A stretch of 40,439 nucleotides of DNA from an uncultured Bacteroidales bacterium (GCA_947367315.1 CANBDX010000015.1:1-40439); one strand, 5' to 3'; counted from the first letter of the stretch, positions 25,935-35,487 are shown. Made by a program: numbers and translations. The notes: a model not told the origin generated them from the letters alone.

Positions 25935-26747
25935 TTAGTCTATATTACCCTTTACATCCGAGCCGAGACCTCTGATGATACCTCTCTTGGAATTCCTTAC
26001 GAACTCAAGTATAGTATCTCTCTCCTCAGACTGAGGGAAGCCTCTCTCGATCTTTGCAAGCGAATCAGACACATTTGTACCGCCGTTGTAGATGATATCA
26101 TAGATATCCTTGATGTTGCGGATCTGGTCTGAAGTGAATCCTCTCCTGCGGAGTCCGACGATATTCACGCCGGCATATGAAAGAGGGTCGCGTCCGCAGA
26201 GGACATAAGGCGGTACATCCTTGTTGATCTTGGAACATCCTCCCACGAAGGCATGTTTTCCGATCTTCGAGAACTGATGAGCCACAGTGCTTCCTCCAAG
26301 AGTAGCCCAATCATCAACATCAGTCTCACCGGCAATGCCCACATAGCTTACAAGGATACAGTTGTTGCCTACGGTGCAGTCATGAGCGACATGAGTATAC
26401 GACATCAGGAGCACATTATTGCCGATTTTGGTCACTCCCCTTCCGCTTGCCTTTGTACCGCGGTTGATGGTAGCACACTCGCGGATGTTCACATTGTCAC
26501 CGATCTCGACATATGTGACCTCGCCGTCAAACTTGAGGTCCTGTGGCACAGCTCCGATCACAGCTCCAGGAAAGACTGTACAATTCTTTCCCATCTTCAC
26601 ATAGTTGAAGATGGTTGCGTGAGGAAGGATCCTGGAACCGTCGCCGATCTCCACATGTTCCTCAATGTAGGCATAAGGTCCTACTTCTACGTTCTCTCCG
26701 AGCTTTGCATTCGGATGGACTGTTGCCAATGGATGTATATTTGCCAT
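25935..26747 (-). CDS. lpxA: UDP-N-acetylglucosamine O-acyltransferase LpxA
   Basis: 270 residues. LpxA transfers a 3-hydroxyacyl chain from ACP to UDP-GlcNAc in the cytoplasm, the first step of lipid A synthesis. The N-terminal two-thirds are hexapeptide repeats of a left-handed beta-helix (LGENVEVGPYAYI, IGDGSRILPHATIF, IGDNVNIRECATI). The catalytic His is 122 in THVAHDC, equivalent to His 125 of E. coli. The C-terminal helical part (GRDPLSYAGVNIVGLRRRGF) is the usual family end. It starts 11 bases after the lpxC stop. Confidence 0.96.
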   Translation of the reverse strand: MANIHPLATVHPNAKLGENVEVGPYAYIEEHVEIGDGSRILPHATIFNYVKMGKNCTVFPGAVIGAVPQDLKFDGEVTYVEIGDNVNIRECATINRGTKASGRGVTKIGNNVLLMSYTHVAHDCTVGNNCILVSYVGIAGETDVDDWATLGGSTVAHQFSKIGKHAFVGGCSKINKDVPPYVLCGRDPLSYAGVNIVGLRRRGFTSDQIRNIKDIYDIIYNGGTNVSDSLAKIERGFPQSEERDTILEFVRNSKRGIIRGLGSDVKGNID

Positions 26748-26758
26748 AATTTTATGTT

Positions 26759-27670
26759 TTATTTCTTTTGTAATGACATTCTTACTGCCTTAGCTGCATT
26801 GGTATTTATGCCGTGGCCAGCCTTCTCTGCCGTCACTTTGGCCTTCAGGAAGCCTCCGCAAAGACGAAGGTCTCCTATAAGGTCGAGAAGCTTATGTCTT
26901 GCACACTCGTTAGGGAATCTGAGATGAAGATTGCTGAGATAGCCATCCTCACGTACCTTCAGAGCAGGCACATTGAAGAGCTCGGACATCTGGTTCACCT
27001 GCTCTTCAGTCACAGGATGCTCTACAATAACAATCGCATTATCCACATCGCCACCCTTTACAAGATTGTTGGCAAAGAGGAACTGAAGCTCGTGGAAGAA
27101 CACGAATGTCCTGCAGATTCCTATTTCTTCCGCATAAACCACCGAATCATCCCACTTTGCATCCTGAAGTCCCAGAACACGCGAATTGAAATCTATCTTT
27201 ATGCTGTAGCTGAACTCTTCGGCAGGCTCTATTCTCACGACGGAACCTTTTTCATTGGTCATTTCAACAGGTTCCTTTATCTCTATGTATCTGCGCGGAG
27301 CGTCCTGCTGCTCGAATCCGTCATTCCAGATGGCGTCGATATAAGGCTTTGCGCTACCGTCAAGAATAGGCACCTCCACGTTATCGATCTCGATAAGGGC
27401 GTTATCCACTCCCATTCCCGTGAGAGCCGAGAGGATATGCTCTATAGTGGAAACCGAAGCCTCTCCCTTGGAGATGGTAGTGCTTCTGGCTGTGCTTGTC
27501 ACATTTTCCGCCAAAGCATCCACGACTGCATCGCTGCCGATGTCGCTCCTGACAAACCGGATACCTGTATCGACAGGAGCCGGGCCCACCGTCATCCTGG
27601 CTACTTTGCCGGTGTGAAGTCCCTTTCCTTCAAACGAATAGTTCTTTCTTAAAGTCTGCTGCAACTGCAT
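26759..27670 (-). CDS. lpxC: UDP-3-O-acyl-N-acetylglucosamine deacetylase LpxC, stand-alone
   Basis: 303 residues from ATG 27670 (MQLQQTLRKNYSFEGKGLHT); an upstream in-frame ATG at 27736 overlaps the -7 box and is rejected. LpxC is the committed zinc deacetylase of lipid A synthesis. Ligands are in place: His 78 (TIEHILSAL), His 259 and Asp 263 (RHKLLDLIGD), with His 286 (AGHGIN) as the catalytic His. In many Bacteroidota lpxC is fused to fabZ, giving about 460 residues. Here the frame ends at SLQKK, and lpxA begins 11 bases later, so no FabZ domain is present. Between lpxD and lpxC there is a 90-base gap with a -7 box. Confidence 0.94.
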   Translation of the reverse strand: MQLQQTLRKNYSFEGKGLHTGKVARMTVGPAPVDTGIRFVRSDIGSDAVVDALAENVTSTARSTTISKGEASVSTIEHILSALTGMGVDNALIEIDNVEVPILDGSAKPYIDAIWNDGFEQQDAPRRYIEIKEPVEMTNEKGSVVRIEPAEEFSYSIKIDFNSRVLGLQDAKWDDSVVYAEEIGICRTFVFFHELQFLFANNLVKGGDVDNAIVIVEHPVTEEQVNQMSELFNVPALKVREDGYLSNLHLRFPNECARHKLLDLIGDLRLCGGFLKAKVTAEKAGHGINTNAAKAVRMSLQKK

Positions 27671-27733
27671 CTTATATCTCTTAACGTCATTAATCCTTAC
27701 AGAAGCGCACCCACTCTGGCGCACATTAGCCTG

Positions 27734-27741
27734 CAAAGATA
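27734..27741 (-). promoter_or_regulatory. Possible internal promoter -7 box before lpxC
   Basis: TATCTTTG on the minus strand matches TAnnTTTG exactly, about 63 bases before the lpxC ATG and inside the 90-base gap after lpxD. No TTG occurs 19-21 bases upstream, so the -33 half is missing. It could add extra lpxC/lpxA transcription. Confidence 0.4.
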
Positions 27742-27760
27742 ATGATTTTTTCTTAGATTC

Positions 27761-28747
27761 CTATTTACCAGCCTTCTTGAATTGAGCATAGCTCCTCATG
27801 TACTCCATATAAGGTATGGCAGGGGTACCGAAGAACGACTGTCCCGGCTTCTTCACGTTGCCGATCAGACCAGACTGAGCACCGAACGAAGAGTTGTCCG
27901 CCACCGTCAGATGGCCTGCTATACCGACCTGGCCTCCAAGTATGCAATGCTCCCCGAGCTTTGACGAACCGGCCACACCGGCCATAGCAGCCATCACGGT
28001 ATTTCTTCCTATCTCCACGTTATGAGCCACCTGGCAGAGATTATCGATCTTCACACCCTTCCTTATCACCGTAGAGCCCATCTGCGATTTGTCTATGCAT
28101 GTATTGGCGCCGATCTCCACATCATCCTCTATTATAACGTTGCCGGTATGCTCGATCTTCTTCCATGTACCGTCCTCGAGAGGCGCGAAACCGAATCCGT
28201 CGGCTCCTATTACCGCATTCGCATGGATAATGACATTGTTGCCGATGACCATGCCCGGATAGATTCGTACTCCCGGATAAATGATGCAGTTCGAGCCGAT
28301 CTTCACATCATCTCCGACATAGACGTGCTCGTATATCCTGGTATAGTCACCGATCTGAGCCTTGCGGCCTACATATGCAAAATCGCCGATATAGACCTTC
28401 TTTCCGATCTTTGACGAGAACCTTACCCTGCTGCGGCATCCGCGATAACGCTTATAGGTACGCTTCTTTGCTGTCACATAGTCGAGAAGGGCAGCGACTG
28501 ACGCATACGCATTCTCCACACGCACCATAGTAGCAGACACCGGCTGCTGAGGGACAAAAGTATTGTTTACGATGATTATATCTGCCTTGCACTCATAGAC
28601 ATAGTGCTCGTACTTGGGATTGGCGAAGAAGCATATGGTGCCAGGCTTTCCGCTTTCGATGCGGGCGAATGATGTTACCGTTGCTTCAGGATTACCTTCC
28701 ACGGTTCCTCCGAGTATCTCAGCAATCTCTTTTGCCTTGAATTCCAT
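27761..28747 (-). CDS. lpxD: UDP-3-O-(3-hydroxyacyl)glucosamine N-acyltransferase LpxD
   Basis: 328 residues. It catalyses the second acylation of lipid A synthesis, adding a hydroxyacyl chain to the 2-amino group. The N-terminal uridine-binding domain (about 1-100, with the [19 protein letters not shown] stretch) is followed by a hexapeptide beta-helix ([20 protein letters not shown] and following repeats) and a short C-terminal helix. The catalytic His is 242 in VAHNVEIG, the counterpart of E. coli His 239. It is the first gene of lpxD-lpxC-lpxA-wbqC and is divergent from rimP, 115 bases away. Confidence 0.96.
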   Translation of the reverse strand: MEFKAKEIAEILGGTVEGNPEATVTSFARIESGKPGTICFFANPKYEHYVYECKADIIIVNNTFVPQQPVSATMVRVENAYASVAALLDYVTAKKRTYKRYRGCRSRVRFSSKIGKKVYIGDFAYVGRKAQIGDYTRIYEHVYVGDDVKIGSNCIIYPGVRIYPGMVIGNNVIIHANAVIGADGFGFAPLEDGTWKKIEHTGNVIIEDDVEIGANTCIDKSQMGSTVIRKGVKIDNLCQVAHNVEIGRNTVMAAMAGVAGSSKLGEHCILGGQVGIAGHLTVADNSSFGAQSGLIGNVKKPGQSFFGTPAIPYMEYMRSYAQFKKAGK

Positions 28748-28770
28748 GATTTTACAGGTTAGGTTTTAAA

Positions 28771-28802
28771 TTTGCTTTATTATTATTTTATTCGTACATT
28801 TG
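28771..28802 (+). promoter_or_regulatory. Promoter of the rimP-nusA-infB operon
   Basis: TTTG at 28771-28774, a 20-base spacer and TACATTTG at 28795-28802, a full match to the consensus. It directs transcription into the leader hairpin at 28821-28836 and rimP. Confidence 0.72.
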
Positions 28803-28820
28803 CAGCGTGAGAATGATTCA

Positions 28821-28836
28821 GGGGGCAGCAGCCCCC
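28821..28836 (+). promoter_or_regulatory. Leader hairpin, possible attenuator, before rimP
   Basis: GGGGGC (28821-28826) pairs with GCCCCC (28831-28836) around a 4-base loop, followed by ttattttat. It lies in the transcribed leader between the promoter and the rimP ATG at 28863. Its form is that of an intrinsic terminator, so it may trim expression of the operon. No competing anti-terminator was identified. Confidence 0.5.
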
Positions 28837-28862
28837 TTATTTTATACATATACAGCAAGCAG

Positions 28863-29327
28863 ATGAACGTATCAGAGATTATAGATGCAGTAAGCGGCGA
28901 AATCGTTGCACGCGGATGCTATATTGTTGATGTAAAAATCAGCAAGGACAATGACGTGGAGATTACAATGGAATCTGAGGAAGGCACAGTGGAGCTGGAG
29001 GACTGCGTGGCAGTCAGCAGATTCTTCGAAGGATGCTTTGACAGGGAGAAGGAAGATTATTCGCTCACTGTCACTTCCGCAGGCCTCGACCAGCCTTTCA
29101 AGATACTCAAGCAATACATCAAGGCTATCGGAAGCAAAGTGGAAGTGCAGCTAAAGGGAGGAAAGAAGATGGTCGCCACTCTGACTGCAGCTGACGAGGA
29201 AAGCATCACCTTGCAGTACACCGCCAAGGAAGCGGTTGAAGGAAAGAAGAAGAAGGAACTCGTGGAACATAACGACCGGTTCGCCATGGATCAGGTGAAT
29301 TCCGTGAAACCGTTTATCGAATTTTAA
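28863..29327 (+). CDS. rimP: Ribosome maturation factor RimP
   Basis: 154 residues from ATG 28863 (MNVSEIIDAVSGEIVARG); a longer frame to 28800 would begin at the -7 box, before any message, and is excluded. RimP assists assembly of the 30S subunit. Signatures are YIVDVKISKDNDVEITMES, LEDCVAVSRFFEG and YSLTVTSAGLDQPFKILKQY, the last being the conserved S-x-G-L-x-x-P motif. The C-terminal SH3-like domain starts near residue 85 (GSKVEVQLKGGKKMVATL). The first gene of the classic rimP-nusA-infB operon; nusA starts 20 bases after its stop. Confidence 0.93.
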   Translation: MNVSEIIDAVSGEIVARGCYIVDVKISKDNDVEITMESEEGTVELEDCVAVSRFFEGCFDREKEDYSLTVTSAGLDQPFKILKQYIKAIGSKVEVQLKGGKKMVATLTAADEESITLQYTAKEAVEGKKKKELVEHNDRFAMDQVNSVKPFIEF

Positions 29328-29347
29328 TGATCAAAAACATACATACA

Positions 29348-30601
29348 ATGGAAAAGATTGAACTTAAAGACGCTTTTGCTGAGTTCAAGAACCAGAAGAA
29401 CATCGACAGGCCTACAATGATGGGTGTGCTCGAAGATGTGTTCAGGACTCAGATAACAAAGACTTACGGATCGGCAGACAACTTTGACATCATCATCAAC
29501 ACAGACAAGGGTGACTGCGAGATCTATTGGAACAGAGAGGTGGTTGAAGAGGTGGAAGACCCTAACACGGAAATCGCCATCGACGATCCTGCACTCGACG
29601 ACGACTACGAGATCGGAGAGACATTCGCAAAGAAGATCGAGCTGAAGGATTTCGGACGCAGAGGAATCCTCAACATCCGTCAGAATCTTCAGGGACGCAT
29701 CATGGACATCGAGAAGGCAAACCTTTACAATAAGTACGTAAGCAAGATCGGCGAGATCTTCACAGGAGAGGTATACCAGACATGGGCAAAGGAAGTGCTT
29801 ATCCTCGACGAGGACGGCAACGAGCTCAGACTTCCTAAGTCGGAGCAGATTCCTGGCGAGCACTTCAAGAAGAACGACACTGTAAGGGCTATCATCAAGA
29901 GTGTGGAAATGAAGAACAACACCACACCTTACATTGTTCTTTCAAGAACTACCCCTGATTTCCTCGAGAAGCTCTTCGAGCAGGAGGTTCCTGAAATCTA
30001 CGATGGTCTTATCACAATAAAGAAGGTCGTACGCGTACCTGGCGAGCGTGCAAAGGTGGCTGTAGAGTCATATGACGAGAGAATCGACCCTATCGGAGCT
30101 TGTATCGGAGTGAAGGGTGCACGTATCATCGGTATCGTGAGGGAGCTTCGCAACGAGAACATCGACGTGCTCCAGTGGACAAACAACACCCAGCTCCTTA
30201 TCCAGCGTGCTCTCAGTCCGGCTAAGATTTCTTCTATCGTGCTCGGAGGTGAGGAAGATAAGATCAAGGTATACATGCTTCCAGACGAGGTGAAGAAGGG
30301 TATCGGTAAGGGCGGATGCAACATCCGCCTTGCAGGCATGCTCGTGGGAAAGGAGATCGAAGTCTGGAGAGAGCTTCCTGCAGCTGACGATATGGAGGAT
30401 GAGGAGGACGTACTCCTCAGCGAGTTCGATGATGTCATCGAGGGATGGATTATCGAGAAGCTCCAGAGCATCGGATGCGACACAGCCAAGAGCGTGCTGG
30501 CACTTTCAGCTGCCGACATCGCCAAGAGGGCTGACCTTGAGGACGAGACAGTGGAGGAAATCCTCGACATCCTCAGGGCTGAATTTGAAGACGAAGAATA
30601 A
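29348..30601 (+). CDS. nusA: Transcription termination/antitermination factor NusA
   Basis: 417 residues from ATG 29348. An N-terminal RNA polymerase-binding domain (about 1-125) is followed by an S1 domain from about 130 (IGEIFTGEVYQT) and two KH domains (DPIGACIGVKGARI and GIGKGGCNIRLAGMLVG). The C-terminus is acidic, with a short helix-hairpin-helix-like end (IGCDTAKSVLALSAADIA, EEILDILRAEFEDEE). NusA binds elongating polymerase and governs pausing, termination and antitermination. The length is short compared with E. coli NusA (495), because only a small part of the acidic repeat region is present. infB begins 23 bases after the stop. Confidence 0.94.
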   Translation: MEKIELKDAFAEFKNQKNIDRPTMMGVLEDVFRTQITKTYGSADNFDIIINTDKGDCEIYWNREVVEEVEDPNTEIAIDDPALDDDYEIGETFAKKIELKDFGRRGILNIRQNLQGRIMDIEKANLYNKYVSKIGEIFTGEVYQTWAKEVLILDEDGNELRLPKSEQIPGEHFKKNDTVRAIIKSVEMKNNTTPYIVLSRTTPDFLEKLFEQEVPEIYDGLITIKKVVRVPGERAKVAVESYDERIDPIGACIGVKGARIIGIVRELRNENIDVLQWTNNTQLLIQRALSPAKISSIVLGGEEDKIKVYMLPDEVKKGIGKGGCNIRLAGMLVGKEIEVWRELPAADDMEDEEDVLLSEFDDVIEGWIIEKLQSIGCDTAKSVLALSAADIAKRADLEDETVEEILDILRAEFEDEE

Positions 30602-30624
30602 GAATTAAAACAAGGGGGTAATAT

Positions 30625-33438
30625 ATGGCAGAAATAAGATTAAGCAAACTTACAAAGCAGTTCAGCATCGGACTGGCGCGACTCGTCGATTTTCTCAATG
30701 AGAAAGGGGCGAATGTGGAGATGAATCCGAACGCAAAGATTTCGGACGAGTATCTCCCGGCGATCGAGGCCAAGTTCGGTGAGGACCTGAAACTGAAGAA
30801 GGACTCCGAGAAGGTCACCATCAAGCTGAAGGAAATCATCGAGATGGGATCGAAAAAGAAGTCCTCGCATGAAGAGGAGGAAGCTCCAGTAAAGGAAGTG
30901 GTGATCAAGAGCAATGCGCTCAACACAGAGCCGCAGCCTGCCAAGGAAGAGACTCCTGCAGCACCGGTAGTGAAGGAAGAACCTGCAGTACCGGCAGTAG
31001 AGCCTGTGAAAGAGGCCGCGCCTGCTGTTGAAGAAGCAGAAACGGCTGGCCCTAAGGTAATCGACAAGATTGACCTCTCTAAGTTCGAAAAGAAACCTGC
31101 AAAGACAGAGGAGAAACCGGCTGAGCCCGCCCCAACCCCAGCGGCTGAACCGGCACCGGAGCCTGTTGTCGAAGTAAAGGAAGAACCGGTTGTAGAGGCC
31201 AAGGAGGAACCGGCACCGGCGAAGCCTGAGCCAAGAGAAGTGAAGATCGAGGTTGAAAAACTTGCCGGCCCTAAGGTGGTGGACAAGATAGACCTGTCTC
31301 AGTTCGACAAGAAGAAGAAAAAGAAGAAGAGAGAGAGAATCGAGAAAGGCGGCAGTCAGAAGGTGGACGTCACCAAGGTAGAGGCGACCAACAACAGCAA
31401 GAAGGACAAGAACAACAAGCAGGGAGCTAACGCAGCTGCCCAGGGCGCAGGCAAGAAGGACAAGAAGAGCCGCCGCGACCGTGGAGGTGACAAGTTCAAG
31501 CCTATGACCGAGGCAGAGCAGGAAGAGATGCAGAAGGAAATCCAGAAGCAGATCAAGGAGACATATGCCCGCATGAACGAAGGCAAGAAGCAGAACTTCG
31601 GAGCAAAGCACAGAAAGGAGAAGAGAGAGGCTGCTTCACAGAGGATGCAGGAGGAGATGGAGATGCAGCAGCTCGAGCAGAAGGTGCTCAAGGTGACGGA
31701 GTTCGTGACAGTAAACGACCTCGCCACCCTCATGAACAACACTCCTGTGACCAAGGTAATCGGAGCCTGCATGAGCCTCGGTATGATGGTGTCCATCAAC
31801 CAGCGTCTCGATGCAGAGACACTCGTGCTTGTAGCAGAGGAATTCGGATATGAGGTGGAGTTCGTGACTGCGAACCTCACCGATGCGATAGCTCAGGGAG
31901 AGATGGAGGATACAGATGAGGATCTCCTTCCACGTCCACCGGTGATCACTGTGATGGGTCACGTGGACCATGGTAAGACCTCCCTTCTCGACCATATCCG
32001 CCAGGCGAATGTAATTGCAGGTGAGGCCGGAGGAATCACACAGCACATCGGTGCATATCATGTGGAGCTTCCTGACGGACAGGAGATCACATTCCTCGAC
32101 ACCCCTGGACACGAGGCCTTCACGGCTATGCGTGCCCGCGGTGCGAAGATGACCGACGTTGCGATCATCATCGTGGCAGCCGACGACTGCATCATGCCTC
32201 AGACTGTGGAGGCAATCAACCACGCACAGGCGGCAGGCGTTCCGATGGTATTCGCAATCAACAAGATCGATAAGCCGGGTGCAAATCCTGAGAAGATCCG
32301 CGAGCAGCTTTCGAACATGAACATCCTTGTGGAGGACTGGGGCGGAAAGTTCCAGTGCCAGGAAATATCTGCAAAGAAGGGTATCAATGTGGATCAGCTT
32401 CTTGAGAAGGTGCTCCTTGAGGCCGAGATGCTTGAGCTCAAGGCTAACCCTAACAAGAGGGCATCAGGTGCCGTGATCGAGTCATCGCTCGACAAGGGAC
32501 GCGGATACCTCGCGACAATCCTCGTGCAGAACGGCACACTCCGCGTGGGTGACGTCATGCTCTCAGGATGCTATACAGGAAAGGTCAAGGCCATGTTCAA
32601 CGAGCGTGGACAGAAGGTTGAGGAGGCCGGTCCTTCGACTCCGGTTTCAGTTCTCGGTCTGAACGGAGCCCCTACAGCCGGAGAGACATTCGTCGTGATG
32701 GCTGACGAGAAGGAGGCAAAGGACATCGCCAACAAGCGTGAGCAGCTCATCCGTATCCAGGGCATCAAGACCCAGAAGCATATGACTCTCGAAGAGATCG
32801 GACGCCGTATCGCCATCGGAAACTTCAAGGAGCTCAACGTCATCGTCAAGGGAGACGTGGACGGATCGGTGGAGGCCCTTTCAGACTCTATCATCAAGCT
32901 CTCTACAGAGGAGGTGCGCGTGAATGTGATCCACAAGGCTGTGGGTGCGATCTCGGAGTCGGACATCCTTCTGGCAGCAGCTTCGGATGCCATCATCATC
33001 GGCTTCCAGGTACGTCCTATGCCTTCTGCAAGAAAGCTTGCCGAGAAGGAGGAGATCGAGATCCGTCTGTACTCAGTCATCTACGACTGTATCAACGAGC
33101 TCAAGAGCGGTATCGAGGGTATGCTCGAGCCTGAGCAGAAGGAGGTTGTCACAGCAACAGCAGAGGTTCAGGAGACCTTCAAGATCTCGAAGGTGGGTAC
33201 CATTGCAGGATGTATCGTCCGCGAGGGCAAGCTCACCAGAAATGCGAAGGTGCGCGTGATCCGCGACGGCATCGTGGTGTACACCGGAGAGCTCGGCTCA
33301 CTCAAGAGATTCAAGGACGATGTCAAGGAAGTTCACATGGGTATGGACTGCGGTCTGAACATCCAGGGCTACAACGACATCAAGGTCGGCGACGTTGTCG
33401 AGGCTTACAATATCGAAGAGATCAAGAGAACTCTCTAA
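30625..33438 (+). CDS. infB: Translation initiation factor IF-2
   Basis: 937 residues. The long N-terminal region (1-360) is a Glu/Lys/Ala/Pro-rich linker after an IF2N-like start. It carries two copies of a GPKV(I/V)DKIDLS(K/Q)F(E/D)KK motif at residues 142-157 and 215-230. The GTPase core starts near 437: [15 protein letters not shown] (446 on), DTPGHEAF and NKIDK. The C-terminal half has the domain-II barrel and the domain-III and IV fold that binds fMet-tRNA. IF-2 places initiator tRNA on the 30S subunit and drives subunit joining. A rare SD-like aagggggtaat precedes the ATG at 30625. The stop TAA is at 33436-33438, inside a small hairpin. Confidence 0.96.
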   Translation: MAEIRLSKLTKQFSIGLARLVDFLNEKGANVEMNPNAKISDEYLPAIEAKFGEDLKLKKDSEKVTIKLKEIIEMGSKKKSSHEEEEAPVKEVVIKSNALNTEPQPAKEETPAAPVVKEEPAVPAVEPVKEAAPAVEEAETAGPKVIDKIDLSKFEKKPAKTEEKPAEPAPTPAAEPAPEPVVEVKEEPVVEAKEEPAPAKPEPREVKIEVEKLAGPKVVDKIDLSQFDKKKKKKKRERIEKGGSQKVDVTKVEATNNSKKDKNNKQGANAAAQGAGKKDKKSRRDRGGDKFKPMTEAEQEEMQKEIQKQIKETYARMNEGKKQNFGAKHRKEKREAASQRMQEEMEMQQLEQKVLKVTEFVTVNDLATLMNNTPVTKVIGACMSLGMMVSINQRLDAETLVLVAEEFGYEVEFVTANLTDAIAQGEMEDTDEDLLPRPPVITVMGHVDHGKTSLLDHIRQANVIAGEAGGITQHIGAYHVELPDGQEITFLDTPGHEAFTAMRARGAKMTDVAIIIVAADDCIMPQTVEAINHAQAAGVPMVFAINKIDKPGANPEKIREQLSNMNILVEDWGGKFQCQEISAKKGINVDQLLEKVLLEAEMLELKANPNKRASGAVIESSLDKGRGYLATILVQNGTLRVGDVMLSGCYTGKVKAMFNERGQKVEEAGPSTPVSVLGLNGAPTAGETFVVMADEKEAKDIANKREQLIRIQGIKTQKHMTLEEIGRRIAIGNFKELNVIVKGDVDGSVEALSDSIIKLSTEEVRVNVIHKAVGAISESDILLAAASDAIIIGFQVRPMPSARKLAEKEEIEIRLYSVIYDCINELKSGIEGMLEPEQKEVVTATAEVQETFKISKVGTIAGCIVREGKLTRNAKVRVIRDGIVVYTGELGSLKRFKDDVKEVHMGMDCGLNIQGYNDIKVGDVVEAYNIEEIKRTL

Positions 33439-33463
33439 TCATCTGGATTAGAGAACTCTCTAA
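33425..33463 (+). terminator. Hairpin plus 14-base duplication at the infB stop
   Basis: The 14 bases AGAGAACTCTCTAA that end infB (33425-33438) are repeated at 33450-33463. Between the copies, TCTCTAATC (33432-33440) pairs with GATTAGAGA (33446-33454) around a 5-base loop, with the stop codon inside the stem. There is no good T-run, so terminator function is uncertain. Confidence 0.45.
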
Positions 33464-33470
33464 GATACAT

Positions 33471-33649
33471 ATATAAAGCAGGGTGTCTGCTTCTGAAGAT
33501 CCTTCCCACTTGCGTGGGCCCCTTCCCTTTAAGATTCTTCGAATCTTTTCCTCCTTCGCACCTCAGCAATTCAAACAAGTTTGATTGCGTTCGGTTTGTC
33601 GTCGGGTTCGGGAGCCAATGTCTTCAGAAGCAGACACCCTGCTTTATAT
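33471..33649. repeat. Palindromic element 2: GC-rich core inside perfect 29-base inverted arms
   Basis: Bases 33471-33499 and 33621-33649 are perfect inverted copies of 29 bases. The 121-base interior starts ATCCTTCCCAC, then TTGCGTGGGCCCCTTCCC, the same block as in the element at 9061-9169, and ends with CGGGAGCCAATG, close to the end of that element's core. The middle is longer here and holds AAGATTCTTCGAATCTT (a 7-base stem with a 3-base loop). The arms share no sequence with the other element. It lies between infB and the convergent S41 lipoprotein gene. Confidence 0.8.
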
Positions 33650-33678
33650 TATACTATCATTTATTAGTCCTGATTATA

Positions 33679-35487
33679 TTAATCCTTCAGGTAAATGACG
33701 TTGCCGAAGCGGCCGTGCTGAGGCTGCTTAAGGCCTGTAGCATCAATAAGTGCTGGTGTGGATGACACTGATACTGGAGCGGCCAAAACAGCTGATGAAG
33801 TTTTAGATTGGCCGATAATATCTTCATATGCGAGTCTCAAGGCAACATTGAATCCCATATCGCCCCAGTCACCGAATGAGTACGGAAATGCATTGTCCTT
33901 ATCATCCGCGTAACTTGAGTTCTGGTTATTTACCATCATATCAGGCTGGAATCCATCAGGATAATCGCCGAATCCTTTGGCATTTTTCACGCGGAAAGTT
34001 ATTGGAGAGAAAAGATATTGCACTCCATCATGTACAGTCAGCGTAGTAGTCATGCCGACATTCTTGCCCTCAGTGCGACTACCAATGAGGGTCACCGGAA
34101 AATCGATTCCTCTCAAGCCATTGATTATCAACTCAGATGCTGATGCCGTATTCTCAGATCCGATGACATAGAGCCTCTTGAGTCCAAGATCAGGAGCGAT
34201 GCCAAGCCCATCTTCATCATTAGGGCCGCCACGGAATTTCCAGGATTGGGTCTTTGCTCCACGGAACTCCACATTGACAAAGACATCATCCAGATGTGCT
34301 GTTCCTGCTATTGCCGAGGCAAGATAACGGCTCTGGGCTACAGCTCCACCAGGGTTGAAACGGAGGTCCAGGATAAGATCCGTGATGGCGTTTTCCTTAA
34401 GCTGCTGTATGATATCTGCCACGAAATCCTGCGCATCAAGATCGAAATTCTCCAGCACAAGATACCCGATCTTGTGTTCTCCCTCACCGAAGATAGCTGA
34501 ATAAAGCACCGGATTGTATCTATATGAATCAACAGTAACCTGAGCCTCATATCTCTCATTCACATCGGCATTCCTGATGAATGCCAGCCTGTATGTACCT
34601 GATGGAGAATAGTAGAGCGCGTTCACGTAACTCTTGTAATTCGAAGAGGTCAGAACAACACCGTTAACACTATATATGGTGTCTCCCCTCTTCATACCGG
34701 CCATCCAAGCTGGAGAACCCTGATGGACATAAGCTATGGACAAACCTATTACATCGTTCTGAGCATCTATACGCGATGAGAATATAGGGCCAAAACCCAG
34801 ACCGCCTGTCTCATAAACCTTTGTTGTCGGGGTGACTTCCTGGATGTTGGAATATATGTATCTTTTCCCTTTGTTCTCTCCTGAGCGGTATTTGCCTCCG
34901 TCTTCTATATTGATGTTGCCGAGCATAAGGAGATGTTTATTGAGGAATTCAGTAAATTCCATTGTCAGATCCACCTCCAGGTCACCGTAGTCTTCCCACA
35001 GATATTCCTCGACCAGACGATTATGCATATAGGTATTGAGAGCCGTGTTCTTCTGGAGCTGGGCTGTTCCCGCATCCTTCATCTGGTTAAACACTGCAAG
35101 AGACTTCGGATCCTTCCCCTCAACCTGAATCATAAGTTCTACAGCACGGACTTCATCTGTTTCATTTGCTGTAAAAGTGATCCTGATCGTGTTTCTGCCT
35201 TCCACCCCTGTTTCTCCCTTGGTGATTTCGGCCCAACCTTCGCCACCGGACACAAACTCGAACCAGGCCGTATAGTTTCCCTCGGACATCAGAACGCAGG
35301 ATATCACCTCACCATAGGAGGAGATGTCTCGTCCTGTTGCCGGATTGACAAAGTTCTTGACACCGTCCGTATCGACGACTGGACCATCGTTTCCCTGTCC
35401 GGAATCGGGCTCCTTACCACATCCGACAACCATAAAGGCAAATGACAAAACAGCCACACAACACTTAAGCAAGTTAATGCTCTTCAT
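33679..35487 (-). CDS. S41-family (C-terminal processing type) peptidase lipoprotein
   Basis: 602 residues: lipoprotein signal with lipobox VVGC (Cys 23), an N-terminal BACON/Ig-like region at about 45-140, a helical segment, a PDZ domain at about 225-320 (GSPAWMAGMKRGDTIYSVNG) and an S41 protease domain from about 335. The nucleophile is Ser 449 in NTASASEL and the general base Lys 475 in TEGKNVG. The third residue of the classical triad (Gln, from GKGxVQ) is not conserved, which is usual for this Bacteroidota subgroup. The end, after an Ala/Ser/Val-rich linker, is a short RFGNVIYLKD tail. It probably cleaves proteins at the cell surface or in the periplasm; the substrate is unknown. Confidence 0.85.
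   Translation of the reverse strand: MKSINLLKCCVAVLSFAFMVVGCGKEPDSGQGNDGPVVDTDGVKNFVNPATGRDISSYGEVISCVLMSEGNYTAWFEFVSGGEGWAEITKGETGVEGRNTIRITFTANETDEVRAVELMIQVEGKDPKSLAVFNQMKDAGTAQLQKNTALNTYMHNRLVEEYLWEDYGDLEVDLTMEFTEFLNKHLLMLGNINIEDGGKYRSGENKGKRYIYSNIQEVTPTTKVYETGGLGFGPIFSSRIDAQNDVIGLSIAYVHQGSPAWMAGMKRGDTIYSVNGVVLTSSNYKSYVNALYYSPSGTYRLAFIRNADVNERYEAQVTVDSYRYNPVLYSAIFGEGEHKIGYLVLENFDLDAQDFVADIIQQLKENAITDLILDLRFNPGGAVAQSRYLASAIAGTAHLDDVFVNVEFRGAKTQSWKFRGGPNDEDGLGIAPDLGLKRLYVIGSENTASASELIINGLRGIDFPVTLIGSRTEGKNVGMTTTLTVHDGVQYLFSPITFRVKNAKGFGDYPDGFQPDMMVNNQNSSYADDKDNAFPYSFGDWGDMGFNVALRLAYEDIIGQSKTSSAVLAAPVSVSSTPALIDATGLKQPQHGRFGNVIYLKD

Noticed and set aside
33500..33620. Possible small coding gene inside palindromic element 2
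   Set aside because: An open frame exists only across the inverted arms and lacks any coding signature; structure explains the sequence better.
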